Source: a virus
IMG/VR virus record: IMGVR_UViG_3300019886_000014
Span: 1-39,237 of that record
Length of the DNA stretch: 39,237 bases
Direction: 5' to 3' (one strand)
Shown: positions 8,866-18,429 of the stretch, piece by piece
How the letters are laid out: each line of letters starts with the position of its first letter
How positions within the stretch are numbered: the first letter of the stretch is position 1
Made by a program: the position numbers and the translations under genes
The notes under the pieces: model-generated
Told to the model about the DNA's origin: nothing
Database searches by the model: none
The model's input: the letters and a program-made list of their open reading frames with translations, nothing else

Positions 8866-10766
8866 TAGTTTGTTCCCTCTTTTTTATTATCACTTCGCGA
8901 TGTTCTTATAGCCTGAGAGGTTGCAGGAACCCCAAGCTTTTTAAGCCATTCCACTGTTACTGCTGCTCTTTTTGACGTATCGCTAATTTTATTTAACTGT
9001 CTAATTTTAGCTGGCCAGTTTTTAGATAACCCAAACTTAATTGCAGCTTCATCAAAATCACCGTTTTTGAACATTTTCATAAATGAGTCCAACATCTCTT
9101 TTTTAGATCCACTTCCTACTTGGCCCGCAGCTTCTGAGCTACCTGATGCAATCTGGTCTATAGATTTTGATCTAACATTTTTTAAGACAGAGTGTAGTTC
9201 TTCTAAATTTTTCATTGCATCTTTAGCGCCAACATTTAACTTTTGAACATTTTTATTGTCAGTCGTTGTTTCTGCCAGCATTCTTGATAACTCTTTATGT
9301 GTATCCTTGTTGCCAAAATTGTCTACAAAAGATTTTGAGTCTTTTAATTTTGATTTAAAGAAATCCTCTACTTTCCCTCGAGCCTTGCTTAACTGGGATA
9401 GCCTTAATGCTTCCTCAGCTGGAGCTATATTTTCCTTTATAAAGTTATTTAATTTAGCTCTTTCGTCTTTTGCTTTCTTAATAACATTATGTTGCATCTT
9501 GCTATCAGGAGCGCTATTTAGGCCGGCTATTCTATGGTCATATTGTTGCTTTAATCCTTGAAGATACTCTCCATTTCTTCTTCTATCAGCCACCTTCATA
9601 TGTCCAAACTTTTCTTTCATTTCAGGGGTGCTCATGAAGGCATCTTCCGCCGCAGTAGCAACCTTAGATTTAAATATATCTTTATGCTCATAGTTGGGCT
9701 CTACTCTACTTCTAGAATACCTTTCTAATTGTTCAGCTTTTCGTGATCCTTGCGTCTCGGGGTTATATATTTTGTTTTGAGCTTTTTCAATATTGCTATG
9801 CACAGCTTCAGCCTGTTTCTTCTGTCCCTGCTGAATCAAATCTTTAGAAGCTCCGGTTTTTCCAAGCTTGCCTTGTTCCGAAATTACACTTGAGTGTTGC
9901 GAAGCTTCCTCAGGAGTTAAATGAATTCCCATTTTTCGGCCAGCTCTATAATTTTGCCGTGCCGTCTTATCAATATATGGACTTATTTTTTCTGCATAGT
10001 TTTTAACATGATGGTTTGGATCTAACTTTGGATTTATAAACTTTCCACCAGCTTTATAGGCGGCGGCAGCAGCAGCATATTGGGCAGCCGTAGGCAGTCC
10101 CGCTTCTTTCGCAGCCATAAAGGCAGCACCAGCAGACATAACAGGAGCAATTTGGCTTTTCAACCATCTTGCAGGTTTACTTTTAGACATTAAGGCTTCT
10201 GAAAGCAAATGCATGGGAGCTGTTACCGCAGCAGCAGTTCCACCTTGATTTAAGGCATCCTCAGGATTAAAAGCAGCCGCAACACCACCTTGAAAAGCTG
10301 CATTGCCTAAAGTTCGGCCAGCAAGCCCCATTTTTGCCAGCCTTCCCATTGGCGTCATTGAAGCAAGCATTTGAGGGCCTATTCTAGAAGCTCCTTGTTC
10401 TTCGGCTACATTATGACCGTAATCCTCTGGAGACTCTTGATAATTCACCGGATTGCCGCCGGCTCCTTTGGGAGGAAGGCCTTGTCTCGGGCGATATTGC
10501 TCAGCAGTAGATTGATTTTGCCATGGCAGTCCACCTGTTTCTTGCCCAGGCATGCCAAAGTACTGTTGATACCTATTAGGCTCTTCTTGTTGAGAAGCTT
10601 CCTGTGGTTGAGGCTGTTGGCCCTGACCACCTAATGCTTGGCCCTGGCCACCTTGAGATTCGGAACCAAGATTAGATAGGAATGCGTCTTGCTCAGCAGC
10701 GGGCATCCTGGGGTCAAAATGAACCCTTCGTCCATTTGGGGCAATTCTTTCTATATAATCCGCCAT
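8865..10766 (-). CDS. Ejection-type internal virion protein, 633 aa
   Basis: The protein begins with a short segment (YIERIAPNGRRVHFDPRMPA) seen at the start of several phage internal proteins. Next are a long Q/G/P-rich low-complexity stretch (residues 35-100), an alanine-rich hydrophobic segment (about 125-240) that could span a membrane during ejection, and a long charged helical C-terminal half. Length and order match the P22 gp16 position, third of three ejection proteins. Sequence similarity to gp16 is not obvious by eye, so the assignment rests on architecture and synteny. Confidence 0.65.
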   Translation of the reverse strand: MADYIERIAPNGRRVHFDPRMPAAEQDAFLSNLGSESQGGQGQALGGQGQQPQPQEASQQEEPNRYQQYFGMPGQETGGLPWQNQSTAEQYRPRQGLPPKGAGGNPVNYQESPEDYGHNVAEEQGASRIGPQMLASMTPMGRLAKMGLAGRTLGNAAFQGGVAAAFNPEDALNQGGTAAAVTAPMHLLSEALMSKSKPARWLKSQIAPVMSAGAAFMAAKEAGLPTAAQYAAAAAAYKAGGKFINPKLDPNHHVKNYAEKISPYIDKTARQNYRAGRKMGIHLTPEEASQHSSVISEQGKLGKTGASKDLIQQGQKKQAEAVHSNIEKAQNKIYNPETQGSRKAEQLERYSRSRVEPNYEHKDIFKSKVATAAEDAFMSTPEMKEKFGHMKVADRRRNGEYLQGLKQQYDHRIAGLNSAPDSKMQHNVIKKAKDERAKLNNFIKENIAPAEEALRLSQLSKARGKVEDFFKSKLKDSKSFVDNFGNKDTHKELSRMLAETTTDNKNVQKLNVGAKDAMKNLEELHSVLKNVRSKSIDQIASGSSEAAGQVGSGSKKEMLDSFMKMFKNGDFDEAAIKFGLSKNWPAKIRQLNKISDTSKRAAVTVEWLKKLGVPATSQAIRTSRSDNKKEGTN

Positions 10767-12010
10767 TACTTCTTACCTCCGTAAGGAACAACTATAGGAG
10801 GCTGATTATAGTTATTAACCATTTGTGGGTTTGCTGCAGTTCCGGGCGAAGCGCCTGGTCGTGATTGAGAAGCTGGCGCAGGGGGGGCAGCATACTTATT
10901 TTGGGCCGGTACCAATAAATCAGAAAGGTTCCCGGCATTATTAACATACTTAATATGCTCTTTAGTTAAAGTAGAAAATGCAGACTTCATAAGTTTTTCA
11001 GCCTCAGCTGGAGATAAACTTAATCTATTACCATCTAAGAACTTAAGCAATCTGTTCATTTCTTTAGAAGTTACAGATCCTTTAGTAAAAGCCCTTACAT
11101 TAGTAGCTAAGGATTCCATTTTATTTTCTGCATCTTCATATTTACGCCAGTTTTCATTACCAGCAGCTCTATCAATTCCTTTTTGTTTTTTCGCAATTAT
11201 TCCACTATACCGAGTTGCATCTTTTATATTGATATCATCCATAAGAGTTTGCATAACGCTACCTGCTTGGAGCTGAGGCCACATTGCTGCTGGAACAGTC
11301 TTTTGTATTTCCCTGGATTTCAGTATTGCCAACTCACCGCCTACCCTTTGTCTTTCCTCTGGCGATAGATTTTGGTTCTTAAGCAGATCTTCTCTGTCTC
11401 GTATAGATTGAAAAGCTTTTTCAGTCTCAGATGCTCCGGTCATTGCGGATTTGGCTTGTGCTTGTTGCATCAGACCTCGAAACATTAGATCTGGAGCGCT
11501 TCCGGCTCCATGTTTCTTGATTATATTTTGATGGTCATTTACCATCTGCCCCATATCAGTTTGAGGTCGACCAAGAGCTTGCGCCGAGGCATACTTGTAA
11601 GCATTCTCTGCGGCAGTAGTTCCAGGCATTAATTTTGTCTGTAAATTGGTATGAGCTGTATTGGCCCCCTGATTAGCTATTAATGATTGATTTAATTGAG
11701 GCATCCACTGAGTTTGCATATTGGTATGTGCAGTATTAGCTCCAGTATTAGCAACATTAGCAGCGTTAATCTTTGGATTCCATTCATTCTCTTGTCGTAT
11801 CTTAGTTAGATTCTCCTCAGACATCCTGGGTGCATAATTAAGCTCATTCTGCTTAAGAGCGTTAGCAAGAGCCTCTTGTTGCTGTTCTCTCAACAATCTC
11901 TGAGGTAACGCGCCCATTTCCATGCCTTGCTTCAAATTATCGGCAAAGTTACGGGCCCAGGGCTTCCCGATTGGCGCTATATTTGCAAAGTTAATTGGCT
12001 GAAATGGCAT
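10766..12010 (-). CDS. Ejection-type internal virion protein, 414 aa
   Basis: This helical, Q/N/A-rich protein occupies the P22 gp20 position. An internal repeat is visible at residues 80-130: AANVANTGANTAHTNMQT is followed by a near copy, ANQGANTAHTNLQT. The rest is charged helix. The stop overlaps the start of the 633-residue gene by one base, consistent with coordinated synthesis. It probably travels into the cell with the DNA, by analogy with podovirus ejection proteins. Confidence 0.65.
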   Translation of the reverse strand: MPFQPINFANIAPIGKPWARNFADNLKQGMEMGALPQRLLREQQQEALANALKQNELNYAPRMSEENLTKIRQENEWNPKINAANVANTGANTAHTNMQTQWMPQLNQSLIANQGANTAHTNLQTKLMPGTTAAENAYKYASAQALGRPQTDMGQMVNDHQNIIKKHGAGSAPDLMFRGLMQQAQAKSAMTGASETEKAFQSIRDREDLLKNQNLSPEERQRVGGELAILKSREIQKTVPAAMWPQLQAGSVMQTLMDDINIKDATRYSGIIAKKQKGIDRAAGNENWRKYEDAENKMESLATNVRAFTKGSVTSKEMNRLLKFLDGNRLSLSPAEAEKLMKSAFSTLTKEHIKYVNNAGNLSDLLVPAQNKYAAPPAPASQSRPGASPGTAANPQMVNNYNQPPIVVPYGGKK

Positions 12011-12013
12011 CTT

Positions 12014-12721
12014 TTATTGCCTCCAAAATGGTGAAGCTGGTGGATACATAGGCGCTCCTCCACTTGATGGTTGAGCTGGTGGCTGTCCTTGGTTAGATGC
12101 AAATCCTCCATATTTGGAGTTATTCATGTTTTGTCCGAATTTGCTTACATCCCAGCCATTTTTATTTCCGGACATTCCGCCTGACAAACCACCGAGCGCA
12201 CCTATACCAGCTCCCGGAAGACCGCCCGTAGCAAAGCCCATGGCTGCACCACCTGCGCCTTGAAGTAGACCTTGTAATATGTCATTCCAACCGGTGTTAT
12301 CTTCTCGAGCTTGGTTATAAGCTAACTGACCCTGAGTGCCATATAGATTAGACATATCTCCACTATAGCCTTGGGCCGCTCCAAATCCTGTGTTGAACAA
12401 ATCTTTATTGTTATTAAAATATTGTTGCATATTATCGTTTTGCAACGCAGCAGCTAACCGGCCAGCTCCAAGTTGTTGGCTTTCGGTTCCACCCATTCCG
12501 TTTGCTCTGGCATAACCTCTTTGCTGCTTTAAGGCTTCATCCATAGCAAATTTCTGACCTGGTGATTGTTGGTAATCGCTCATCCATTGATTTTGCAAAG
12601 CAGAAGGATCCCTTCCTGCACTTAAATAAGGATCATATTGCTGGTTAAGCATTGGCTCAATCTTATCTAAATATTTGTTTGCTTCATTCTGGGGGTTTTT
12701 CGGGTTGCTAAATGGCCACAT
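12014..12721 (-). CDS. Ejection-type internal virion protein, 235 aa
   Basis: The N-terminal half (ANKYLDKIEPMLNQQYDPYL..GR, then SPGQKFAMDEALKQQRGYARANG) is a pattern common in podovirus internal proteins. The second half has a glycine/alanine-rich hydrophobic stretch (residues 150-185) that could insert in a membrane, and a Q/P-rich tail. It is first of the three ejection-type genes, in the P22 gp7 position. Three bases separate it from the next gene. Confidence 0.65.
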   Translation of the reverse strand: MWPFSNPKNPQNEANKYLDKIEPMLNQQYDPYLSAGRDPSALQNQWMSDYQQSPGQKFAMDEALKQQRGYARANGMGGTESQQLGAGRLAAALQNDNMQQYFNNNKDLFNTGFGAAQGYSGDMSNLYGTQGQLAYNQAREDNTGWNDILQGLLQGAGGAAMGFATGGLPGAGIGALGGLSGGMSGNKNGWDVSKFGQNMNNSKYGGFASNQGQPPAQPSSGGAPMYPPASPFWRQ

Positions 12722-12734
12722 GTTTAAAATCCTT

Positions 12735-13031
12735 TTAAGTGCTTGTTACTGTTTGAACTGTTCCAGCTCCGCTTTTAAACTGAAGCTTATTTAAGGTCAC
12801 GTTATACCATAATGTCCCTAGTGGTATATTTATATCGTTCGCGTATGCATTTATTTCTGTTGTTATCTTTCTAGGCAGCTGTAATCCTGTATTAAAATAA
12901 TCAACTACCTGTGATAATATCTGATAAGTTAAGTCATTATATAACTGAGCATTTACAGTTAATTCGCCCTTTTCATCAGTATAACGCATATTGAAAAAAG
13001 GAGGCAGACTTGGTATTTGGGTAGTAGCCAT
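12735..13031 (-). CDS. Small tail-assembly protein, 98 aa
   Basis: Not recognised by family. The last third (LGTLWYNVTLNKLQFKSG) looks like the short beta motif that decorates many phage tail proteins. It starts in the stop region of the upstream gp10-like gene (shared base 13031). In P22 the needle gene gp26 follows gp10, but this product is much shorter and shows no heptad repeat, so needle identity is not claimed. Confidence 0.55.
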   Translation of the reverse strand: MATTQIPSLPPFFNMRYTDEKGELTVNAQLYNDLTYQILSQVVDYFNTGLQLPRKITTEINAYANDINIPLGTLWYNVTLNKLQFKSGAGTVQTVTST

Positions 13032-14626
13032 CAGTATATCTCCGCAATTCCATCTGCAACAACAAACCTGTCTAATCCCCAGAATCTTAATTGAATAGTT
13101 AATTCATTTGCCTGGCCGATCCTATGCCATCTTATTTGATTTCTAAAATGCGCCATTTCATTTAGCTCTCTTCCAACGATATTGCTAAACGACTGATTGC
13201 CATTTTTAGAAACTGACATATCAACTCGAGGCCTATTATTATCAATATCACACGAACCAGATTCACTAAGCATTATTTGGCCAATCTCGCTTATTATTGT
13301 ATCTTCGCTTATCTCGGTTATAAGAACTCCATTACACCCTTCTGATGCAGTAAATGTAGTTACACCTTGCTCTATCCAGAATGTAAACATTCCGCATCTG
13401 AAAGTTGAGCTGTCCTCTTTTCTTATTGTCTTACATATTCTTATTCGTGGTATTTCTTCGCCTATAGAATCAGGTAAAGTAGAATAATCATAAGTATTAA
13501 AGTTATCGGCAATTTCATAGATAGCCGCATCCCTAAGCGATATAAGGTATGATTTTTCATTAAAGTAAACAACATCTCTAGCTATATGAAAGTTTAGGTT
13601 TTCATCGGACAAATGGAAAAACTGTCCACTCGTAAAATCGTGGATAAGAGTCAGATTATCCTTTGGATTAAAGAAGGTTAACTGATAAAACAAATGACCA
13701 TTCTGACGAAAAAAGAACGCGGTTGATTGTTCTGGAAACTCAATGCTTTCCATCAAGTGATCTATACCATCCGTGGATATTTGTTTAGTCTCAGCACCAT
13801 TGGTTACCATAATAACAGGAGAGTTAGCCTCATTGACTGCTAACCAAGCAATTGTGTCTTCTCCTGCTGCAATAGTAGATATGGAAATACAACCATTATC
13901 AATATTGTAAGAGGACACCCTAATATATTGTTTAGATATTCCACCGACTGATTCCGCACCAACAAAGGTCCAGATTTCAGCTACAGATTCTCCAAGAACA
14001 ATAACGTTATTTCCTCGCCCAGGTATTCGCTTAACAGCTACGGCTCTATCAGGCTTAGTAGATAACGTTTGCTCGGAGAATACCGATATCTTTGTATCAT
14101 CACTTGGATCTTGCTCAAATGAGTACCATTTCTGATTATTTGCACTTCCTCTTGTAGGAGCAATTAAAAATAACTCATTATGATATGAGACATACCCGGG
14201 AATAATTGGAGCACCAAGAACATCTAATAATGGCTGTAAGTTGAAAACCCCACCAGGGTAATAATATATATAGGCATTAGTACCGTCTACTAGGCAAATC
14301 TGACCTTCAAGATTCTCATCTATGAAGACCTCGCCAGTTACGGTAGTTATATTATCTATGAAGATAGGGGCTAGATTAGAATTTAATCGATATACACCAG
14401 AGCCAATAACAACGATGAGAAAACCACCCCGCACAGAACGAAAAATAGCTCTTCCTTCACCAAAGGTGGCAGGCTGCGCAACTTTCTTATACCCAGGGAA
14501 GGATATCATCCAACTGTCACTGATGTACATGTTGTATGTTTTTTCTAGGTTTATCTTAGGCCACACCCCAAATTTTGAGCTGCCAACTACGTTGACCGGC
14601 TCTTGTGTTGATAGTTCTGTTCCCAC
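13031..14626 (-). CDS. P22 gp10-like packaged-DNA stabilisation protein
   Basis: This 531-residue protein probably closes the portal channel after packaging. The N-terminal region (KINLEKTYNMYISDSWMISFPGYK, cited in part) and the repeated beta-sheet segments that follow (GSGVYRLNS, YHNELFLIAPT, KRIPGRGNNVIVLGESVAEIW) fit the beta-propeller-like tail-hub proteins of P22-type phages. The start is GTG at 14626, preceded by GGAG five bases upstream; the next ATG would remove conserved sequence. The gene follows the gp4-like gene, as in P22. Confidence 0.7.
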   Translation of the reverse strand: MGTELSTQEPVNVVGSSKFGVWPKINLEKTYNMYISDSWMISFPGYKKVAQPATFGEGRAIFRSVRGGFLIVVIGSGVYRLNSNLAPIFIDNITTVTGEVFIDENLEGQICLVDGTNAYIYYYPGGVFNLQPLLDVLGAPIIPGYVSYHNELFLIAPTRGSANNQKWYSFEQDPSDDTKISVFSEQTLSTKPDRAVAVKRIPGRGNNVIVLGESVAEIWTFVGAESVGGISKQYIRVSSYNIDNGCISISTIAAGEDTIAWLAVNEANSPVIMVTNGAETKQISTDGIDHLMESIEFPEQSTAFFFRQNGHLFYQLTFFNPKDNLTLIHDFTSGQFFHLSDENLNFHIARDVVYFNEKSYLISLRDAAIYEIADNFNTYDYSTLPDSIGEEIPRIRICKTIRKEDSSTFRCGMFTFWIEQGVTTFTASEGCNGVLITEISEDTIISEIGQIMLSESGSCDIDNNRPRVDMSVSKNGNQSFSNIVGRELNEMAHFRNQIRWHRIGQANELTIQLRFWGLDRFVVADGIAEIY

Positions 14627-14650
14627 AAAATCTCCAAAGTATCATGTAAA

Positions 14651-15361
14651 TCAACTTGGGATAAATCCCTTTCCAAGGTTTATCCAAGCCCAACTATAAG
14701 TCGCATTACTGCCTTGCAAAGAAGAAACCTTCTCTAACTGTAAGTCTATTAGTTTGGATTTCTTATCTATCCATCCCTCGTACTTACCTAATTGCTTTAC
14801 AACACCTGGAGGGGTTACATAATTATATTCAGCACAAATTCTATCTGCTAAGGCATACCTTAAATATGTAGTGTAAAACTTATCTAAAGTTAAGCTTAAA
14901 TCTTGATTTAACGTCACTTCAGTAAGCCTAAATGTCCCGTGTAACTCTAAAGGGTAAGCTTGGTCTGCAGTGAAGTAAATATATAGATTGCCTCCGCCAA
15001 GTTTTCTTTCGAAATACCATTGATACGGCAAACTTCTTATGCTCTCTACTCGGTTAGAGCCAAAATAAGCATTTCTTTTTGTATACGACATACTAAATCG
15101 AACAGATTGCTTATAAAAAACAAGCGTATCAACCGCAATTAAATTCGGTATGGAATATATCTCTTGTCCAGGAACCGCAGTAAGATTATAGGTTGATTCG
15201 TAAGGAACCATTCCATCGTCTACTGTTTTCTCTGTAATAATATCGTTTAGCCAACCAAGGCCATCCCCAATCTGTTGTCCACTAACGGTTTCGAATTCGC
15301 GTGAAACCACGCCGGATGCATAAAAAGCACCTGCTATTAACTGGTTAGTTGTATACGCCAT
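14651..15361 (-). CDS. P22 gp4-like head-tail adaptor
   Basis: This 236-residue protein has the features of podovirus tail-accessory or head-completion factors: a helical N-terminus (TTNQLIAGAFYASGVVSRE), a GLGWLNDII helix, a central beta segment, and a C-terminal helical region with DKFYTTYLRYALADRICAEY, a typical pattern in this family. In P22, gp4 joins the portal to gp10, and the gene order here is the same. GAGGCC and AAGGAGG-like sequence lies upstream of the ATG. Any muramidase activity, reported for P22 gp4, cannot be judged from this sequence. Confidence 0.65.
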   Translation of the reverse strand: MAYTTNQLIAGAFYASGVVSREFETVSGQQIGDGLGWLNDIITEKTVDDGMVPYESTYNLTAVPGQEIYSIPNLIAVDTLVFYKQSVRFSMSYTKRNAYFGSNRVESIRSLPYQWYFERKLGGGNLYIYFTADQAYPLELHGTFRLTEVTLNQDLSLTLDKFYTTYLRYALADRICAEYNYVTPPGVVKQLGKYEGWIDKKSKLIDLQLEKVSSLQGSNATYSWAWINLGKGFIPS

Positions 15362-15383
15362 CTTGGGGCCTCCTTAGAGTTCT

Positions 15384-16130
15384 CTACGCTAAACTATCTG
15401 AATAACCCGCAACAAGAATTACCAGAGCATCACTCGCCGATGTTTCTTTATGGGTAATAGTTGGCACGGTAACATTCAGAGCCTCTGGCACCACGACGAC
15501 TCCTTGTTGAGCTGCGGCAACCCCGCTTCCTACTACAACCATACCTGCAGTAGCGGTAGAACCAAATGGCGCCATAGTGGCAATATTGGCTGCGCTTGCT
15601 GGGGTGTATGTATATTTTAAGTAAGCTTCAGTAGCCAAAGATGCTGGTATACCTGCAGCTAGAGACTGGCTCACATAAGATGTAGAGGTTGTAATCGCTG
15701 GTGTCGCGATAGCAGTGTCGTACCACATATCTCTTGATGAGCTGTGGCCATATTGCCAGAACTTAAGGATCAAAGCGGAACCATCGGTCTTAATATAACC
15801 AACACGACGGAACATATCATAACCAAACGGTAATGAAGGGGCCGTTGCGCTTAGCGATAACAAGCTTGCTGTTGGCTTATATTTCGTAGAATCACCGATT
15901 ACGTACACGGCATAAAAACTGCTAGCAACTGCTGCAGCGATGTCTACACCATTAGCACCCACTGATGTAACAGTGTTAGTAACGGGAGCACTTAAAACGA
16001 TATCATCAATATTTGTTGAGTTACTTGCAGCGCCAGCAGCCATTGTTAAAGTGGTTGTGGTAGCAAAAGCTAACTCTAATCCGTTCACGTACTTAACGCG
16101 AGCGTTTACAATTGGGCTATTTACGGACAT
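15384..16130 (-). CDS. Structural protein, 248 aa, after coat gene
   Basis: I recognise no family with certainty. The protein is beta-rich, alanine/threonine/serine-rich and free of cysteine. It starts MSVNSPIVNARVKYVNGLELAF and has YDMFRRVGYIKTDGSALILKFWQYG in the middle (both cited in part). A gene in this position next to the coat often encodes a head decoration or tail adaptor, and abundance in virions would be expected. The start is supported by AAAGGAGATAAAA upstream. Confidence 0.6.
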   Translation of the reverse strand: MSVNSPIVNARVKYVNGLELAFATTTTLTMAAGAASNSTNIDDIVLSAPVTNTVTSVGANGVDIAAAVASSFYAVYVIGDSTKYKPTASLLSLSATAPSLPFGYDMFRRVGYIKTDGSALILKFWQYGHSSSRDMWYDTAIATPAITTSTSYVSQSLAAGIPASLATEAYLKYTYTPASAANIATMAPFGSTATAGMVVVGSGVAAAQQGVVVVPEALNVTVPTITHKETSASDALVILVAGYSDSLA

Positions 16131-16154
16131 TTTTTATCTCCTTTAGATCTTGGG

Positions 16155-16187
16155 GCTGCGACGCAAATGCGGTGCAAATACGTCGCA
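16155..16187 (-). other. Hairpin between coat and 248-aa gene
   Basis: The minus strand can fold TGCGACG with CGTCGCA around a 17-base loop. No U-run follows, so it is not a clear terminator. It may act as an RNA processing or stability hairpin between the highly expressed coat gene and the next gene. Confidence 0.4.
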
Positions 16188-16193
16188 AATTAT

Positions 16194-17438
16194 TTATATA
16201 GGCAGTGCAACCATCATCGCGTATTCATCGACGAGTGTAGAACCCCATATAACATCGTGTACCATCCCTCTTTGGTTTTGTCCGAAGAGTGACCCATAGT
16301 ATTGGCGAATACTTGCACCTGAATCAGGATCCATTGCAATAGAGGTTGGGAATGGAACTTCTTCGGGTAATTTTGGCATTGCCAAAAAGAGCGGGTTTCC
16401 AGAAATAATCAATCCGCATCTATGGTCCGGAAGAACTGAAACTTGCATACCCGCAACAATTGGAGTGTTTAAGTTTTGGTCTTGCCCAGCATTTACCTGT
16501 AGAGGAGGATAAATATTTACTGTTACTTGTGAACCGGCAGTTGAGGCAGCATTTGCCGTTGCACGGAACTGGACAGGAGACTGAGATTGCTTATGTCCAA
16601 TAAAGGTAAGAAATCTAGCATTAGTTTGTCCACTAACTCCATCGCTAAACTGGAATTTATCGTACTGTTTAATTGAATTAACATCTGAAGCAGCGTTTGT
16701 GCCTGAGAAGGTAATTGCAATAACCGCACCGTTTCCATCTAAAGTTGTAGAGACAACAGTTAGAGTTGAACCTTCATTTCCTTCTGTTCCCGCAAGATGC
16801 GTTTTTAAAAGATTGGATTGATGCCATTCGCATTTACTAAAGTCACCAATCTCCCATGACATGGCTTCTTTATTACCGCGGTCAGTAGTGAACTGATTGA
16901 GTCCGCTATTAACGATAAGAGGGAAGGTCAAATCTGATAGGTAACCTTTAGTATCTGTTGGTACTGCACCAAAGTTACGAAAGAAAGCTAGAGCGTTAGC
17001 TAATTGTAAATATGAGTTAATTGGATTAATTCCATCTCCGTAGAAACGGAAAGTATTGGTCTCAGCAAGCTGCGCAACGTTAGATTCAACTTGGGTACCT
17101 AACTCTGAGGTAGCTGACTTACCAAATTTAGGCATATAATCACGTACATTGAAAATAAATTGTTGGGCGCTGAACTCATAAGCTGTTGAAGCTTGTTGAT
17201 CTACCGTTAAATTCTGTACACGCTGTACGGCTGGCTGGAAAGTTACGACCAATGAATTGGTAGTAGTAAAACGAGGAGGCAGATCGAATGAAACTGTGTC
17301 CCCGAGATTTTTTGGCACGCTGTCATTAAAACCGACGAATTTTTTATTCGCAGTACTTAAGAAGCAAAATGAGTTGAGCAGAAGCGCCAAGTTACTTTCA
17401 TTATAAGTAATAACTTGTTGCAAAATATTTGTAGGCAT
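16194..17438 (-). CDS. Major coat protein, P22 gp5-like
   Basis: This 414-residue protein is the likely capsid shell subunit of the HK97 fold. It follows the scaffold gene, has the length of P22 coat protein (about 430), and shows GDTVSFDLPPRF near residue 50, an N-terminal helix and a C-terminal Q/G-rich segment before VALPI. The start is set at the ATG at 17438 (MPTNILQQ), seven bases after AGGGAG; an upstream TTG in frame has no better signal. That Shine-Dalgarno lies in a hairpin arm (17446-17470), suggesting translational control. Confidence 0.8.
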   Translation of the reverse strand: MPTNILQQVITYNESNLALLLNSFCFLSTANKKFVGFNDSVPKNLGDTVSFDLPPRFTTTNSLVVTFQPAVQRVQNLTVDQQASTAYEFSAQQFIFNVRDYMPKFGKSATSELGTQVESNVAQLAETNTFRFYGDGINPINSYLQLANALAFFRNFGAVPTDTKGYLSDLTFPLIVNSGLNQFTTDRGNKEAMSWEIGDFSKCEWHQSNLLKTHLAGTEGNEGSTLTVVSTTLDGNGAVIAITFSGTNAASDVNSIKQYDKFQFSDGVSGQTNARFLTFIGHKQSQSPVQFRATANAASTAGSQVTVNIYPPLQVNAGQDQNLNTPIVAGMQVSVLPDHRCGLIISGNPLFLAMPKLPEEVPFPTSIAMDPDSGASIRQYYGSLFGQNQRGMVHDVIWGSTLVDEYAMMVALPI

Positions 17439-17445
17439 CGACAAT

Positions 17446-17470
17446 CTCCCTTTGTTTTTAATAAAGGGAG
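17446..17470 (-). promoter_or_regulatory. Hairpin sequestering the coat gene ribosome-binding site
   Basis: On the minus-strand RNA, CUCCCUUU (17470-17463) pairs perfectly with AAAGGGAG (17453-17446) around a 9-base loop. The second arm contains the coat Shine-Dalgarno, seven bases before the ATG. Translation of coat would need the stem to open, for example by ribosomes leaving the scaffold gene, whose stop is 31 bases upstream. Confidence 0.6.
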
Positions 17471-17500
17471 CAACGTCCGTTGTCTTTTACGAGAAGAAAA

Positions 17501-18241
17501 CTAACCCTTTAACCAGGGCTGGTCTCTTAAATCTCGCACTGTCAGCTTTCCGTTACTCCCCGAAACTCGGGAAGGTTGTAAAGGATTAAGCGGAGCAGCA
17601 GTTGAATATTGATCTGCCTCTTGTCTCGCATTGTTGTTCTGCGAAATAGATTGAGAAAGTTTCATCAACTCTGCATATGCGTGCTTGGGCGACCGCTGTG
17701 CCAGTGAATCAATAGTAACGAGTTTTGAAGGATTTTTACTAAGTTCGTAAATAATGTCCCCTGCATTTTCCAATCCGTTCACCAGATAAATGAGCTGGGG
17801 AAAAGCTGATGGGTCAAAATCTTTCGTTATCTCGTCGAAGTCTCCGTAAGCTTGACGACCAGAATCCATTTTCGAATGATAGTTATTGATCACGTTCGTC
17901 ATTTCTTGTTGGAATTGACGTTCCTGCATCTCTCTATTAAATCGTTCTTGGACTTGTTGATAGATAGCATCAGCATCAACATCAGAGGGTCCGCCTTGCG
18001 GCATGCCTTGAGGTTGGCTTTGCATTTGCGGTTGCTGCTGCTGGTGCTGCTGCTGCTGCATTTGCATTTGCTCTGCGCGTTGTTGATACTCCCTTTCAAC
18101 TTCTTGTCGTGCTCGTGCTGCCGCATTTTGCTTTTCTCGTGCAATAAGGGCATTGACTTCAGACTGCGTTAGAGTTTTCTCTGGCGCTGCCTGTTCAATA
18201 CCAGTCGGCTGGGCTCCGCCCATTTGATTCAGTTCATCCAT
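17501..18241 (-). CDS. Scaffolding protein, 246 aa
   Basis: This assembly chaperone lies directly upstream of the coat gene, as in P22. It is highly charged and helical: a TLTQSEVNALIAREK segment, a Q/M/P-rich low-complexity stretch (about residues 60-90), a helical middle, and a basic C-terminal tail ending VRDLRDQPWLKG, where scaffold proteins usually contact coat. The start is taken at 18241 (MDELNQMGG), because GGAAGG sits seven bases upstream. In-frame ATGs at 18247 and 18256 lack a spaced Shine-Dalgarno. Confidence 0.75.
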   Translation of the reverse strand: MDELNQMGGAQPTGIEQAAPEKTLTQSEVNALIAREKQNAAARARQEVEREYQQRAEQMQMQQQQHQQQQPQMQSQPQGMPQGGPSDVDADAIYQQVQERFNREMQERQFQQEMTNVINNYHSKMDSGRQAYGDFDEITKDFDPSAFPQLIYLVNGLENAGDIIYELSKNPSKLVTIDSLAQRSPKHAYAELMKLSQSISQNNNARQEADQYSTAAPLNPLQPSRVSGSNGKLTVRDLRDQPWLKG

Positions 18242-18389
18242 GTACATACCTTCCATTTTTTTGCACTGTTACCCGCGTGTCGCGGTAGAGCCTCGTTTCG
18301 ACGAGTTCGCCAAGCTTTAATCCTTAAAACTTGGAAAAGTAAACCGGCGTTTAAAGTGACCGTGCACTATTAGTTTTACTACTAAAATT

Positions 18390-18418
18390 AGTTTAGCTAC
18401 TACTCAAAATAAAGTCAA
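18390..18418 (-). promoter_or_regulatory. Sigma70-type promoter for scaffold and coat
   Basis: On the minus strand TTGACT (18418-18413) is followed after 17 bases by TAAACT (18395-18390). It lies just downstream of the tRNA-like element. The leader of about 140 bases to the scaffold gene contains two small GC-rich hairpins (ACGAG/CTCGT near 18292 and CCGCG/CGCGG near 18280). It would give extra transcription of scaffold and coat. Confidence 0.5.
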
Positions 18419-18429
18419 CTCTCTTTTTT

